64,000 nt of DNA. It comes from a virus. Under the pieces are notes generated by a model. That model was given only the letters and a program-made list of their open reading frames with translations. It did no database searches and was not told the origin of the DNA. The DNA is taken from the IMG/VR virus record IMGVR_UViG_3300042558_003926, positions 186,001 through 250,000 of that record. The stretch is one strand, 5' to 3'. Below, in pieces: positions 8,576 through 17,458 of the stretch (position 1 is its first letter; each line of letters starts with the position of its first letter). The translations under genes were made by a program, and so were the position numbers.

Positions 8576-8644
8576 AAGATATAAACATTCATAACAAAGA
8601 GTATTACTTGTGGCGTATTGAAAACAATTAAAATAAAATAAAAT

Positions 8645-9322
8645 ATGATTTACTTATCAATCGATCTCGAAACTACCGGTCTAGAGAAGGACAAATACCA
8701 GATTCTTTCATTCGGAGCTATCCTTGAGGACACAGAAAAAAAACTCCCTTATGATGAAATTCCTAAATTCCATGCTGCAATCTTGCACAACGAGATAACG
8801 GGATCTCCATTTGCTATGAATATGAACAAGAAGATAATAGAGGCTATTGTCCAGTACCAAACAGCAAAGGATCAGGACGAGAAAAACGATATTGTTCAGA
8901 TGACGGGCATGCAATTCTACCACGAGAGCGATTTAGTCGAAGGATTTTATCGATGGCTATATGATAATGGTGTGGTGGAATTTAACCCGGATATGCTCAA
9001 TGGTCAAATGGTCAAGCTAGAAAACGGGAAAACATATCCCATGATTACATCCAAAACGAAGCCAGTTACTATAAATGTAGCAGGAAAGAATTTTGCTTCT
9101 TTTGATAAGCATTTCGTCGATCGTCTACCGAGATGGCAGCAGCTTATAAGAATCAGGCAGAGAATAATTGACCCCGCAGTTATTTTTACAGATTGGAAAA
9201 ACGATAAGGCATTACCTGCACTTTATGATTGTAAGAAGAGAGCTAAAGTGGAGGGAGTAGTTACTCACGATGCTTTGGAAGACTCTTGGGACGTAATACA
9301 GCTTTTAAGAACCCAGTATTGA
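8645..9322 (+). CDS. DEDDh 3'-5' exonuclease
   Basis: 225 residues with the DnaQ-type exonuclease motifs: Exo I LSIDLETTGL (Asp and Glu metal ligands), Exo II around NFASFDKHF, and Exo III THDALEDSWD (His and last Asp). An insertion of ~60 residues lies between motifs I and II. It could be a proofreading, DNA-repair or RNA-trimming nuclease; the sequence alone does not choose. Free-standing DEDDh exonucleases are common in large phages. Confidence 0.85.
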   Translation: MIYLSIDLETTGLEKDKYQILSFGAILEDTEKKLPYDEIPKFHAAILHNEITGSPFAMNMNKKIIEAIVQYQTAKDQDEKNDIVQMTGMQFYHESDLVEGFYRWLYDNGVVEFNPDMLNGQMVKLENGKTYPMITSKTKPVTINVAGKNFASFDKHFVDRLPRWQQLIRIRQRIIDPAVIFTDWKNDKALPALYDCKKRAKVEGVVTHDALEDSWDVIQLLRTQY

Positions 9323-9326
9323 TGGT

Positions 9327-9449
9327 ATGAGAAATAGAAATAAGGTAGCAGTAAATAAGGATCTTTCGTTAATTAGAAAAATTCTAAGATCGAAGAAGTT
9401 GAAGAAATTAAAATCTATAGATTTTTACAAAAATCCTGAATTTGATTAA
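9327..9449 (+). CDS. Small basic protein, 40 aa
   Basis: ATG at 9327, five bases after the exonuclease stop. The product is very Lys/Arg-rich in its first 30 residues (NKDLSLIRKILRSKKLKKLK). A terminator follows 13 bases after its stop, which supports it as the last gene of the transcript. It may bind nucleic acid; this is an inference from charge. Confidence 0.5.
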   Translation: MRNRNKVAVNKDLSLIRKILRSKKLKKLKSIDFYKNPEFD

Positions 9450-9460
9450 TCACAAAAAAA

Positions 9461-9489
9461 ACCTAGATCTTTCAATCTAGGTTTTTTTA
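9461..9489. terminator. Terminator between convergent genes
   Basis: Stem CCTAGAT (9462-9468) pairs with ATCTAGG (9475-9481) around a six-base loop. A-rich sequence lies on one side and T7 on the other, so it can work in both directions. Confidence 0.8.
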
Positions 9490-9504
9490 TTTTATTGTTA
9501 TCGT

Positions 9505-10920
9505 TTAATGAGAAGAATCTCTAAATCTAACACCATCAATCTTACTCACCCTTTCATAAAGTCCTCTTTGTTTAGACTCGTTTAGATATTTAGATAGTTC
9601 TTTTACCCTATCGAAGTCTCTAGCATCGATCGCATCGTCGATCAATCTACTAATTTCTTTTTGAGACATATTAGCGTAATCTGGTTCTCCCTCCGGCTCT
9701 TCTGTTGCGGTTGGATACTCCTTGTAATCATCTGAATCTATACCAGCCATTGCCAATTCATAGTCTTTCAATTCCTGAACTATCTCATCGATAATTTCCT
9801 GAACCCCTTCTTTGGCTTTAGGATCCTCTGATAAAATCATCAGCATTAACTTTAGAAAATCATCAGCAGGCATGAGCATGAGCTTACCAAAAACATGCTC
9901 TCTTAAGTTTGGTACATCTGCAGACTCTGGAAATTCGTTGATAAAATCTCTAAGGTCTCCTGCAATCTCCGGCCCATATCTAAGATCCTCAATTTCATCT
10001 GCTAAGGTATCAGTGTTATCTATAACCATTTGAGCGGATTCTTCGTCTTCCGGAATAGCACAAGCAGCGATTAGCTCATATATTCCTTTAACTGTTTCAT
10101 GCAAAAGCATAGCAAAGTCAGTACCAAGAACGTTTATCGTTGGTCTAACTGAATCGAAAAGCTCTTCAGTTTCTTCCTTAGGAAGTTCAGAATCGTCCAT
10201 TAGCTCATCTAAAATTTGCTGTGCTAAGTCTTCCGAATCCTTAGATTCTTCTGGAGTTTCCCACTGAACTGAAACGGATCCAGAAAAACCAGATTTGTCT
10301 CTTTCCCACATCTCTTTTTGAACCTCCATTGGAATCATCCAATCGAAGAATCCAGCAATTTCAGTGATCTTATTCAGGGTAACCCGATATTCCTCACCAA
10401 CTTCTCTACCAAGGATCTCATATAAACCATCTCTAACTTCCGGAAGGTTCAACATTTTCTTGGTGTTCTTAGCTTCTCCCTGAGTTATGTTGTTTGCGAT
10501 TTTTCTCTTGTGGATTTCTGAAATAATCCCAGCGTCTTGCAATTCTTTGAATTGTGGCATTTCTGCTGGTTCTGCTGGAACATTCTCCATGCTTTTCTTC
10601 ATCTGGTCACCTTTAGGAAATTTAATTCTTAATTCAACATCATTTAGAATATCTCCATACATGGTTCTGATAGCTCTTTCTGCTAAAGCCTCTAATTGAG
10701 CTTCCTTACCTTTTTGAATAGCTTTCGCTCTAGAGACAAGACTCATGAATTGAGGGATGTCCCTTCCGTGGGTTCTTTGCAATTGAGCGTTTCTTTCCTC
10801 CGCCTTTCTCTCTATATCGGCTAGGTATTTTTTTCTTTGATCTCCCTCTCCCTCACCAGGTATTCCTGGATTTCCTCTAAGAGAAGCTTCATTTAGTCTG
10901 TCATGGAATGATTTAATCAT
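9505..10920 (-). CDS. Tagged virion-protein candidate, 471 aa
   Basis: A long helical, acidic protein. Its N-terminus, MIKSFHDRLNEAS, matches the shared address-tag pattern (short amphipathic helix ending in N-E-A/S). A Gly/Pro-rich stretch follows. The rest is mostly charged helices, including a run of DDSELPKEETEEL-type acidic sequence. No enzyme motif is recognised. An internal, scaffold or core protein of the head is plausible. Its start overlaps the stop of the upstream 86-aa gene. Confidence 0.7.
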   Translation of the reverse strand: MIKSFHDRLNEASLRGNPGIPGEGEGDQRKKYLADIERKAEERNAQLQRTHGRDIPQFMSLVSRAKAIQKGKEAQLEALAERAIRTMYGDILNDVELRIKFPKGDQMKKSMENVPAEPAEMPQFKELQDAGIISEIHKRKIANNITQGEAKNTKKMLNLPEVRDGLYEILGREVGEEYRVTLNKITEIAGFFDWMIPMEVQKEMWERDKSGFSGSVSVQWETPEESKDSEDLAQQILDELMDDSELPKEETEELFDSVRPTINVLGTDFAMLLHETVKGIYELIAACAIPEDEESAQMVIDNTDTLADEIEDLRYGPEIAGDLRDFINEFPESADVPNLREHVFGKLMLMPADDFLKLMLMILSEDPKAKEGVQEIIDEIVQELKDYELAMAGIDSDDYKEYPTATEEPEGEPDYANMSQKEISRLIDDAIDARDFDRVKELSKYLNESKQRGLYERVSKIDGVRFRDSSH

Positions 10921-11173
10921 CGTATCTGGATTTTAGTTTTGATAAGTCGAATTTAATTGCCATTTTGCTTTTTCTTAATTCTGTCATGAATCTTTTCATA
11001 ACATCATCAATCTTAGCTTTAGGTCTAGGATCAACAGAAGGCTTGTCCCTTCTGATAGGTCCTGGCTTGGACGGAGTTGTGCCTGGGGTTGTTCCTGGCT
11101 TAATATCTGGCCTAGTCGGAGCTGTTCCGGGTCTGGTGGCCAAAAACTCATTCATTTTTGTAATTATTGCCAT
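10913..11173 (-). CDS. Pro/Thr-rich small protein, 86 aa
   Basis: Starts MAIITKMNEFLATRP, a loose relative of the tag, followed by a Pro/Gly/Thr-rich disordered stretch of ~35 residues (GTTPGTTPSKPG). It ends in a basic helix (VMKRFMTELRKSKMA). It overlaps the start of the 471-aa gene and shares its late-type promoter at 11195. Function unknown. Confidence 0.6.
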   Translation of the reverse strand: MAIITKMNEFLATRPGTAPTRPDIKPGTTPGTTPSKPGPIRRDKPSVDPRPKAKIDDVMKRFMTELRKSKMAIKFDLSKLKSRYDD

Positions 11174-11194
11174 TCTTTTATGATTTAGTTTTGA

Positions 11195-11202
11195 ATATAT
11201 AT
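11195..11202. promoter_or_regulatory. Shared late-type box between divergent genes
   Basis: ATATATAT lies between the leftward gene starting at 11173 and the rightward gene at 11226, about 22 bases from each start. The element is palindromic and could serve both. Confidence 0.45.
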
Positions 11203-11225
11203 CGAAAGTAAATTTGTATAAAATG

Positions 11226-12752
11226 ATGAAAAGCCTTAGCTTCCGAACTTTTTTTGAAGCTGTAGATCCTCTTAATGAGAGTCTTCAACCAGCCAAAGAT
11301 TATCTATTAAAGAAACATGCAGACAAAAAGGAGATAAAAATCTCAGATATTCCAGAGGAAGACAAGAGAAGGATTCTTCAGAACCCTAGATATATTCAGG
11401 TTCGAGATTTAACTCAGAAGAATACTGGGTATACGCTACCATTCTTAAAGTTCTATCTGGAACAGAATGCAACGCTAGAGGAACTACAGGAGATCTTCGC
11501 TCTGTTAACAAAATACAAGAACACTTTATCAGACCTTTCAATGTCTGTTGGTGACTATTCTAAATACGTACCAGGTGAGGATGACGAAGAGACTAAACCG
11601 GGATATGAACTTCTTGGTGATGAGCTAAGAAGCTTTGAAAGAAGAAAGAAGGTTAAAGATTTCTTCCAAGAGATGACTCCGAGAATGAAGAAAGAATTCA
11701 ACAAGGCATCGGAAGAAGAAATTGAGGACCTAACTGCAATATCTAACCAGTTAAAGACACTACCTGATGTTGACGGTGAGAATGCTTGGAAGTCTTTTTC
11801 TAAGAATATGAAGAAGTATGACGATACTAGAACATACACTGAATATTCAAATTCACGTACAGCATTCCTGGATATTAAAAAGGATGCTCTTAACTTTATA
11901 GAAGCATGGGGTAAAGGAGACGATGAGCTTCTAGCATCGCTGAAAAAATTAGGACCACAAGCTGGTATTCTCTATGCTAAAAACAAGTATATTGCAATGT
12001 CTGCAAGAACACCGGAAGCAAATAGAGCAGTTTGTTCTGATACTGGCTGGTGTATTAAAACGGACTCTACATTCTGGTCATACGGTGGAGGTAGAATCCA
12101 ATTAAATATTATCGATAGAAACCGTCCGGTTTCTGATCCTAAGAGTTTGCTTGGTATCACAATAAACCCAGATGGAAGTGTACACACATCCCACGATAGA
12201 CCAAATTCAAGAGTTAGCGGAAGAACTTATGTTGAAATTCTCAAGCAATATTACCCGCAGGAACTTGTTGATGCAGTTAAGGAAAGATTTGATAGAGAGG
12301 TTTCAATTAAGCTTGCTTTAGAGAAATACTTTAGAGATTCTTCCGGTCTAGACACTAAGAAAATCATAGAATCTCTAATCACATTAAGCAAAGGATTCCT
12401 ATCTGGAGCGGTTCCGCCGGAAGACTGGGAACAAATCTCAGGAACTGTTGCTGAAATTATCTTCATAGAAAGAAAACTGACCAAGAGCGAGTTCATGAAA
12501 GTATTTAGGGATCATGGAATTTTCTCAGCTGCAACTTGGCACGTTTTCGATGCTATTGTTGGCACTGATTATTCCAAAGATGATATGGAAAAAATCGGGG
12601 AATCAGTTAAGAGAAATCTGAAGAACATGCAGGATCTTATCGATCTTAAAAAACAGGGTGTCCTAGATATTAAACCGAAGGATATGGAAAGCATGGAGGA
12701 AATTATCAAAAACCGAGATGAGGTTATGTCGGAGATCTCTAAAAGAATGTAA
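11226..12752 (+). CDS. Tagged hypothetical protein with WCI motif
   Basis: Start taken at the second of two ATG codons (MKSLSFRTFFEA, then PLNES), which fits the shared tag; the first is at 11223. About 509 residues. A helical N-half is followed by a domain with RAVCSDTGWCIKTDSTFW and LNIIDRNRP, resembling a domain seen in phage proteins with a WCI/WCT signature before a strand that reads like a recognition surface. The C-terminal ~200 residues are helical. Function unknown. It precedes the 416-aa gene by 21 bases. Confidence 0.7.
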   Translation: MKSLSFRTFFEAVDPLNESLQPAKDYLLKKHADKKEIKISDIPEEDKRRILQNPRYIQVRDLTQKNTGYTLPFLKFYLEQNATLEELQEIFALLTKYKNTLSDLSMSVGDYSKYVPGEDDEETKPGYELLGDELRSFERRKKVKDFFQEMTPRMKKEFNKASEEEIEDLTAISNQLKTLPDVDGENAWKSFSKNMKKYDDTRTYTEYSNSRTAFLDIKKDALNFIEAWGKGDDELLASLKKLGPQAGILYAKNKYIAMSARTPEANRAVCSDTGWCIKTDSTFWSYGGGRIQLNIIDRNRPVSDPKSLLGITINPDGSVHTSHDRPNSRVSGRTYVEILKQYYPQELVDAVKERFDREVSIKLALEKYFRDSSGLDTKKIIESLITLSKGFLSGAVPPEDWEQISGTVAEIIFIERKLTKSEFMKVFRDHGIFSAATWHVFDAIVGTDYSKDDMEKIGESVKRNLKNMQDLIDLKKQGVLDIKPKDMESMEEIIKNRDEVMSEISKRM

Positions 12753-12773
12753 AATCAAAAGCATAAATATAAA

Positions 12774-14024
12774 ATGGAAGAATTCAAAAATAACACAGTA
12801 TCCATAGATGAAATGGCCAGAAGAGGTCAATGGTACGGAACGACCGAAACTACTAGAGAGCTTACTGACTCATTTAATAACAGCGAAGAAGGACGAGATC
12901 TTCAGGCGATTGGAGTCCAGATTGAAGCTAGGGATAGAGACACCATACTTCTAATTAGAAGAGGAGGTCCTATGGCAGACGTTGAGCTCTACAAGAATGA
13001 GGATGGCGAGTTCTGTTATGAGTACCTATCTAGCAAAGCTGGTGTTGAAAGATATGCACTTCACAAGTTCGATACTCCTGAGGCATGTTTAAGATCACTG
13101 CTCCTTAGAATTATTAGAAATAATATTCCGGCAGCGATTATTCCTAAGAAAGATATCCCGAATATCAACTTCAACGAATTAGTTCCTGTTGGAGCTGCTT
13201 TAAGTATGCAGGATATCCTATCCAGAATGAAAGAAACTATTGCAGCGGACGAGTTAATTGATCCAGATGCTAATGCAGTTGAGGCTTTACCAACAATCAG
13301 AAACCTGGAGAATATGGGTATTGTCGGTAAGAGTCTTACTGGAAGTACCAGAGGTGATGTTATTAAAAAAGTTGATGTTATTGCTCCAAAATATAAATTT
13401 TACTCAAGAGCAGCCTCTAGAGTAGGTGAAATCTATGGTGAGATGATAGCACAAATATTGGGAGTTAGATATACAGATCTTAGTGGTACTATAAGACAAA
13501 GCAATGAGGTTTGGCGTGTAAATAACACCAATCGATTACCATTAAATGGAATCAACTTCAGAACAGGTGACAATTCAGTTAGATGTAACATCCAGGACAA
13601 CGAGATCTTTGGATCGGTATTCATCGCTATCTTTAAAAGAACCTTTAAAAGGGCTAAGGGTAAATACGAGAAAGAACATTTACTTAAAGGAGGATATAGC
13701 TTTTTCACAACAGCAAGAGGTACGAACAAAGAGGAACTACTCGTAGAGCTTAATGCACTCCTGTCCGATTACTTTACCGAGGCAGCGGAAAAACTAGAGC
13801 CTACAGTATTTATAGATCCAGGAATGGAGGGATCACAAGTTCACGAGAACGCTAAAGCTCTCCTAATAAAATACCTTCTCAAAAAGGGATCAATGGATCT
13901 TAAAAGAGCAATCGGAGAGAATGACGAACTTAGCGATCTTGTAGATATGACTACTAGACACGAAGATATGGACGACTTAACAAGAAAACTAATCGACGTA
14001 TCTAGAGCACTTAGATTTGTATAA
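12774..14024 (+). CDS. Hypothetical protein, 416 aa
   Basis: A soluble mixed alpha/beta protein with many charged residues. No known motif was found. A region near residues 220-300 (AQILGVRYTDLSG to FKRTFKRAKGKYEKEH) is basic. It sits between the 509-aa tagged protein and the zinc-ribbon gene in one rightward unit, and the three may act together. Confidence 0.7.
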   Translation: MEEFKNNTVSIDEMARRGQWYGTTETTRELTDSFNNSEEGRDLQAIGVQIEARDRDTILLIRRGGPMADVELYKNEDGEFCYEYLSSKAGVERYALHKFDTPEACLRSLLLRIIRNNIPAAIIPKKDIPNINFNELVPVGAALSMQDILSRMKETIAADELIDPDANAVEALPTIRNLENMGIVGKSLTGSTRGDVIKKVDVIAPKYKFYSRAASRVGEIYGEMIAQILGVRYTDLSGTIRQSNEVWRVNNTNRLPLNGINFRTGDNSVRCNIQDNEIFGSVFIAIFKRTFKRAKGKYEKEHLLKGGYSFFTTARGTNKEELLVELNALLSDYFTEAAEKLEPTVFIDPGMEGSQVHENAKALLIKYLLKKGSMDLKRAIGENDELSDLVDMTTRHEDMDDLTRKLIDVSRALRFV

Positions 14025-14034
14025 AGAATAGAAC

Positions 14035-14280
14035 ATGGAATTACAAGAAAGAAAAAGACAGGACTTATGCTCAGGATGTGGAAAGTCAATAGCTGATCCG
14101 GAAAAAGAATGTCCCCACTGCGGAACATTCCCACATAAGGCATATCACGAAAGATCCGCTGCTAGTACTCTAGGTATAGCGAAATGGTTACAGAATGCTC
14201 CTGTCATGCAACCTAATCAGAAGCTAAGCGAAGATAATGGAGGTATGCAGAACCTAATTAGTTTCGAAGATTTCAAATAG
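14035..14280 (+). CDS. Zinc-ribbon protein, 81 aa
   Basis: Four cysteines in CSGCG and CPHCG (about residues 14-33) form a classic zinc ribbon. The rest is polar, and the C-terminus ends NLISFEDFK, which looks like the core of the address tag placed at the C-terminal end. Ten bases separate it from the previous gene and a terminator follows. Confidence 0.7.
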   Translation: MELQERKRQDLCSGCGKSIADPEKECPHCGTFPHKAYHERSAASTLGIAKWLQNAPVMQPNQKLSEDNGGMQNLISFEDFK

Positions 14281-14299
14281 TAAATAACTAGAATAAAAG

Positions 14300-14328
14300 A
14301 TCCGGAGTTTTCGCTTCGGATTTTTTTT
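14300..14328 (+). terminator. Rho-independent terminator
   Basis: ATCCGGAG (14300-14307, first base 14300) pairs with CTTCGGAT with one G-T pair across a six-base loop, followed by eight T. Confidence 0.75.
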
Positions 14329-14336
14329 GTGTTCTA

Positions 14337-14368
14337 TTTTTATTTCCCGAGTTACTTTTTTATCTTTA
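14337..14368 (+). promoter_or_regulatory. Early-type promoter
   Basis: T-rich tract, CCCG (G at 14349), 11 bases, TATCTTTA at 14361-14368. The ATG is 16 bases on. Confidence 0.7.
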
Positions 14369-14384
14369 TGGTAAATTCAAAAAA

Positions 14385-14603
14385 ATGAAGGCAACCAAAA
14401 GCGAGAGAGTAGGGATAAAAATTTCCAAGCACGAGGTTTATTCGATAATCATAAATCATTTGGCATCAAAGGGATTTGAGGTTAATCACTGTTCTGCTAT
14501 TATAGAAACGGTATATGATGGGACTATGGGCGATACTGGAACCGAAGAGTTCATCGGATTAACCATAGTGGCCAATGAGAAAAAGGAGGAGTTTGAGATA
14601 TGA
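14385..14603 (+). CDS. Hypothetical protein, 72 aa
   Basis: A small soluble protein, likely alpha/beta (EVYSIIINHLASKGFEVNH, then ITIVANEKKEEFEI-type strands). First gene after a strong early-type promoter, and it overlaps the next start by four bases (ATGA). Function unknown. Confidence 0.7.
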   Translation: MKATKSERVGIKISKHEVYSIIINHLASKGFEVNHCSAIIETVYDGTMGDTGTEEFIGLTIVANEKKEEFEI

Positions 14604-14869
14604 AAACAATTATTCACGTAAACCAACACAATATAAGGGCAAACTCTAAAGGTGAGAACAAGCCAGTGCTGACTTGCAAGACTTACAAGTCTAACGTTTA
14701 CTGTAATGAGGCAATAGTATATGGACAAGACGGACTTCCCGCTGCAAGAATAGTATATTCTCCAGAAAAACCGCTATCCTGCGGAGCTAAGGTTTGGATA
14801 GAAACGTATGGGGAAGTGAAAACAAACAGGGAAATTGAGATAATAGAAGAATCAAAGTGCATAATTTGA
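14600..14869 (+). CDS. Conserved phage protein, 89 aa
   Basis: Reads MKTIIHVNQHNIRAN, then KPVLTCKTYKSN, then PLSCGAKVWIETYGEV. I recognise this as a small protein conserved in many large phages, without known function. It is predicted all-beta. It overlaps the preceding stop and is in the early transcript. Confidence 0.75.
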   Translation: MKTIIHVNQHNIRANSKGENKPVLTCKTYKSNVYCNEAIVYGQDGLPAARIVYSPEKPLSCGAKVWIETYGEVKTNREIEIIEESKCII

Positions 14870-14883
14870 AATTAAAAGAGAAA

Positions 14884-15411
14884 ATGGAAAAGAAGATTGA
14901 GTATTTAGAATTTAGTAAAACAGAGAAAGAAAATTCTGTGGAAGAGCTATTCTGTGGGGAATTGGAAAGAACTGGGAAGATAAACCCTCTTGATGAGGGC
15001 ATGATGAAATTGCTGGTCACCCTTGTTACAAACAAATCGGCTATCGATGAGATCTACGAGGATGCACGTAAGATGTCATTTCTAATTCCAATACTAGAGG
15101 ATAGGTTAAAAACGATGAACCGAGAATTGGATAAGGCTGCTGCTATTTTCATCGGTCTTGCATGTCAAACACCAGGAGATTCCGTCATGTATTCATATTA
15201 CATTGCTTATCAGATGAAAAAGAAGGGAATTGGCAAAAAATTGACATTGGAAGAAATCTGTATGTCTATTTTCCCAAATGGTCTTTTTGATAGTGAATCA
15301 ATGGATGAGATTTGGGACAAACAGAAAGTTAATAGAGATGGATCAGGATCAGACAATCTCTTAGATTACAGGAAAGCTTCGGAAAGCTTAATATACGAAG
15401 CGAATGAGTAA
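14884..15411 (+). CDS. Hypothetical protein, 175 aa
   Basis: Start taken at the ATG at 14884 (MEKKIEYLEFSK) rather than an in-frame GTG at 14857 that would overlap the previous gene. A helical soluble protein that includes LACQTPGDSVMYSYYIAYQMKKKG. Its stop overlaps the start of the next gene. No family recognised. Confidence 0.7.
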   Translation: MEKKIEYLEFSKTEKENSVEELFCGELERTGKINPLDEGMMKLLVTLVTNKSAIDEIYEDARKMSFLIPILEDRLKTMNRELDKAAAIFIGLACQTPGDSVMYSYYIAYQMKKKGIGKKLTLEEICMSIFPNGLFDSESMDEIWDKQKVNRDGSGSDNLLDYRKASESLIYEANE

Positions 15412-16015
15412 AGTAAATAATTTTGATCTCATAAGGCCTCTGATAGTTTTTCCTGACGATCAGAGTTTCTATTTTCTCCAGATACTAAAGAGAAGAAAGG
15501 ATAATCCTGATCTAGAAAAGGATATGATCCATATAGCGGACTTCTACATCTACAGCACAGAGGAGTATGATAAGCTAAAACATCGGATTATTAAAATATG
15601 CGACAACGAGAATGCTAGAGCATACCTTAGACTTAACGTACGGGACTCAAAGAAGATCGCTATGCAGACTTTGAAGAGAATAGTGGACTACATATCATCT
15701 GAGAATTATAAGGCCGTAAAGAAAGCGTATGCGTCCTGTACAGGTGAGTTCGGATCGTCATCCGACAAGACTTGGATAGTTGACATAGATAACGTCTCTA
15801 TGGATTCTTTTGGTCACGCAGAAAAATACGCTAAGATCCGTGACTTCGTTTCTGATTTGCAGAGAGAAGCTGGAAAGGAACCGATGGTAGGGATCATACC
15901 AACTAAAAGCGGATTTCATCTCATCACCAGACCATTTAATCTGCAGAAATTCAAATCAGAGTATCCCGATATAGACGTTCATAAAGATAATCCAACAACT
16001 TTATATTGTCCATGA
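15404..16015 (+). CDS. Possible primase/polymerase-like (AEP-type) phage protein
   Basis: 203 residues. The C-half carries KTWIVDIDN, resembling the DxD metal site of archaeo-eukaryotic primases, and IPTKSGFHLITRPF, resembling their S-G-x-G-x-H strand, then YPDIDVHKDNP. The same layout occurs in a conserved phage family that I recall without a proven function. It overlaps the downstream helicase start by four bases, which fits a replication or repair pair. The primase assignment is tentative; it lacks the full length of known primases. Confidence 0.55.
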   Translation: MSKVNNFDLIRPLIVFPDDQSFYFLQILKRRKDNPDLEKDMIHIADFYIYSTEEYDKLKHRIIKICDNENARAYLRLNVRDSKKIAMQTLKRIVDYISSENYKAVKKAYASCTGEFGSSSDKTWIVDIDNVSMDSFGHAEKYAKIRDFVSDLQREAGKEPMVGIIPTKSGFHLITRPFNLQKFKSEYPDIDVHKDNPTTLYCP

Positions 16016-17457
16016 AGGTAAAGGAAAAAGATAAAAGGATAGTAGATCTAAGTACACTGAATTCTGATCAGTTGAAAGCTTTTGAGACCCTTCGAGACTA
16101 TCTCTCTGATAAGGAGGATCAAAGTGTCTATGTTTTAAAAGGATGGGCAGGAACCGGTAAAACATACTGTATAAGCGTTCTCATCAGGTACGTGCTAGAG
16201 GTTATGTACTCCTCACATGCATGGTATAAGGTAGCAGTGACTGGACCTACCAATAAATCAGTTAGAGTTATCAAAAAAACTGCGGGAATAAAAAATAGCA
16301 GGGTATCATTTCAAACGGTACATAAGCTTCTAGGATTAAAAGAGAAGATTACTCAGGATGGACAACAGGTTTTCGAGAACGATGGATTTCTTAAACCTGG
16401 AATAAACTCCATAAAGCTTCTGGTCATAGATGAGGTTTCCATGCTAAACGATGATCTATTTCAGAAGATTATAAAATATCGGGGTAAATTAAAGATTATC
16501 TGTATGGGAGATCCAGCTCAGATCCCTCCTGTGGGAAGACCTGACTGCATACCTTTTAGAGATGAATTGGCTGATTTTTATAACATCAAGACCATACAGT
16601 TAAAAAAGGTCATGAGGCAAAAGGATGGAAATTCAATTATAGGCGTCTCGGTAAGGATTAGATCGGATCTTGGTTCAACCCAACAGGTAGCTCCGGAGAA
16701 TTTAATAAATGACAGGGGGGAAGGAGTAGAATTTCTAAACCTGAACAGCGATAATATTCGTAAGGAATTTTCCAAAATACTAGAGGGATATTTTAAAACT
16801 AAGGAGTTTGAAAGAGATTCTGAATATGCTAAGATTATAGCATGGAGAAATAAGACCGTATCATCGATGAACTCTCTTATTAGGAAAGTTATTTATGGAG
16901 ACGAGTCATTGAGTTCCAAGATATTAGTTGGGGAAAAACTTATAGCAAATACTCCAATAATAGAAGGGGAGTCGATCATCTTTAATACAAATGACGAATT
17001 TACCGTAGAGAAATTTGAGATTAAAAGTAAGGATCATAGATTTAAAATATCAGACGATCCAGACGAGGAACTTTTCGGTATAAGTTTGAAATACTACAGT
17101 ACAACGGTGTCTTATTTTAACGAGGACGATGAGCTGGAGAGAAAGGTAATTCAGATCCTCCACGAAGATAGTGAGAGCGATTTCAACAAACTAGCTAACA
17201 TACTGAAACTTAGAGCTATTAGAAAGTCTGGTAAGGATAAGACATGGATTCAGTATTATAACTTCCTCCGAAGATTTGCTGATGCGAGTTACGCATACGC
17301 AATAACATGTCACAAATCTCAGGGAAGCACATATAACACAGCATTTGTTCTAGAGGATGATATCAATATGAACTTCGATATTGTCGAAAGAAATAGAATA
17401 AAATACACAGCCTATACAAGGGCGAGCAAAAAAGTTTACGTACTAAAAAGATTTTAA
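16012..17457 (+). CDS. dda: Dda-type SF1B DNA helicase
   Basis: Start taken at the ATG at 16012, overlapping the previous stop. About 481 residues with the SF1 motifs in order: Walker A GWAGTGKT (44-51), Ia TGPTNKS, II VIDEVSML, III GDPAQIPPVG, V/VI CHKSQGSTYNTAF and YTAYTRASKKVYVL. The order and length match T4 Dda, a 5'-3' helicase that helps start replication and clears proteins from DNA. A SH3-like insertion between motifs IV and V is expected and the sequence there is strand-rich. Confidence 0.9.
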   Translation: MKVKEKDKRIVDLSTLNSDQLKAFETLRDYLSDKEDQSVYVLKGWAGTGKTYCISVLIRYVLEVMYSSHAWYKVAVTGPTNKSVRVIKKTAGIKNSRVSFQTVHKLLGLKEKITQDGQQVFENDGFLKPGINSIKLLVIDEVSMLNDDLFQKIIKYRGKLKIICMGDPAQIPPVGRPDCIPFRDELADFYNIKTIQLKKVMRQKDGNSIIGVSVRIRSDLGSTQQVAPENLINDRGEGVEFLNLNSDNIRKEFSKILEGYFKTKEFERDSEYAKIIAWRNKTVSSMNSLIRKVIYGDESLSSKILVGEKLIANTPIIEGESIIFNTNDEFTVEKFEIKSKDHRFKISDDPDEELFGISLKYYSTTVSYFNEDDELERKVIQILHEDSESDFNKLANILKLRAIRKSGKDKTWIQYYNFLRRFADASYAYAITCHKSQGSTYNTAFVLEDDINMNFDIVERNRIKYTAYTRASKKVYVLKRF

Positions 17458-17458
17458 T

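Noticed and set aside
8572-8631. 19-codon ORF overlapping the stop of the gene at 8213
   Set aside because: Too short and without a recognisable feature; possibly a remnant.
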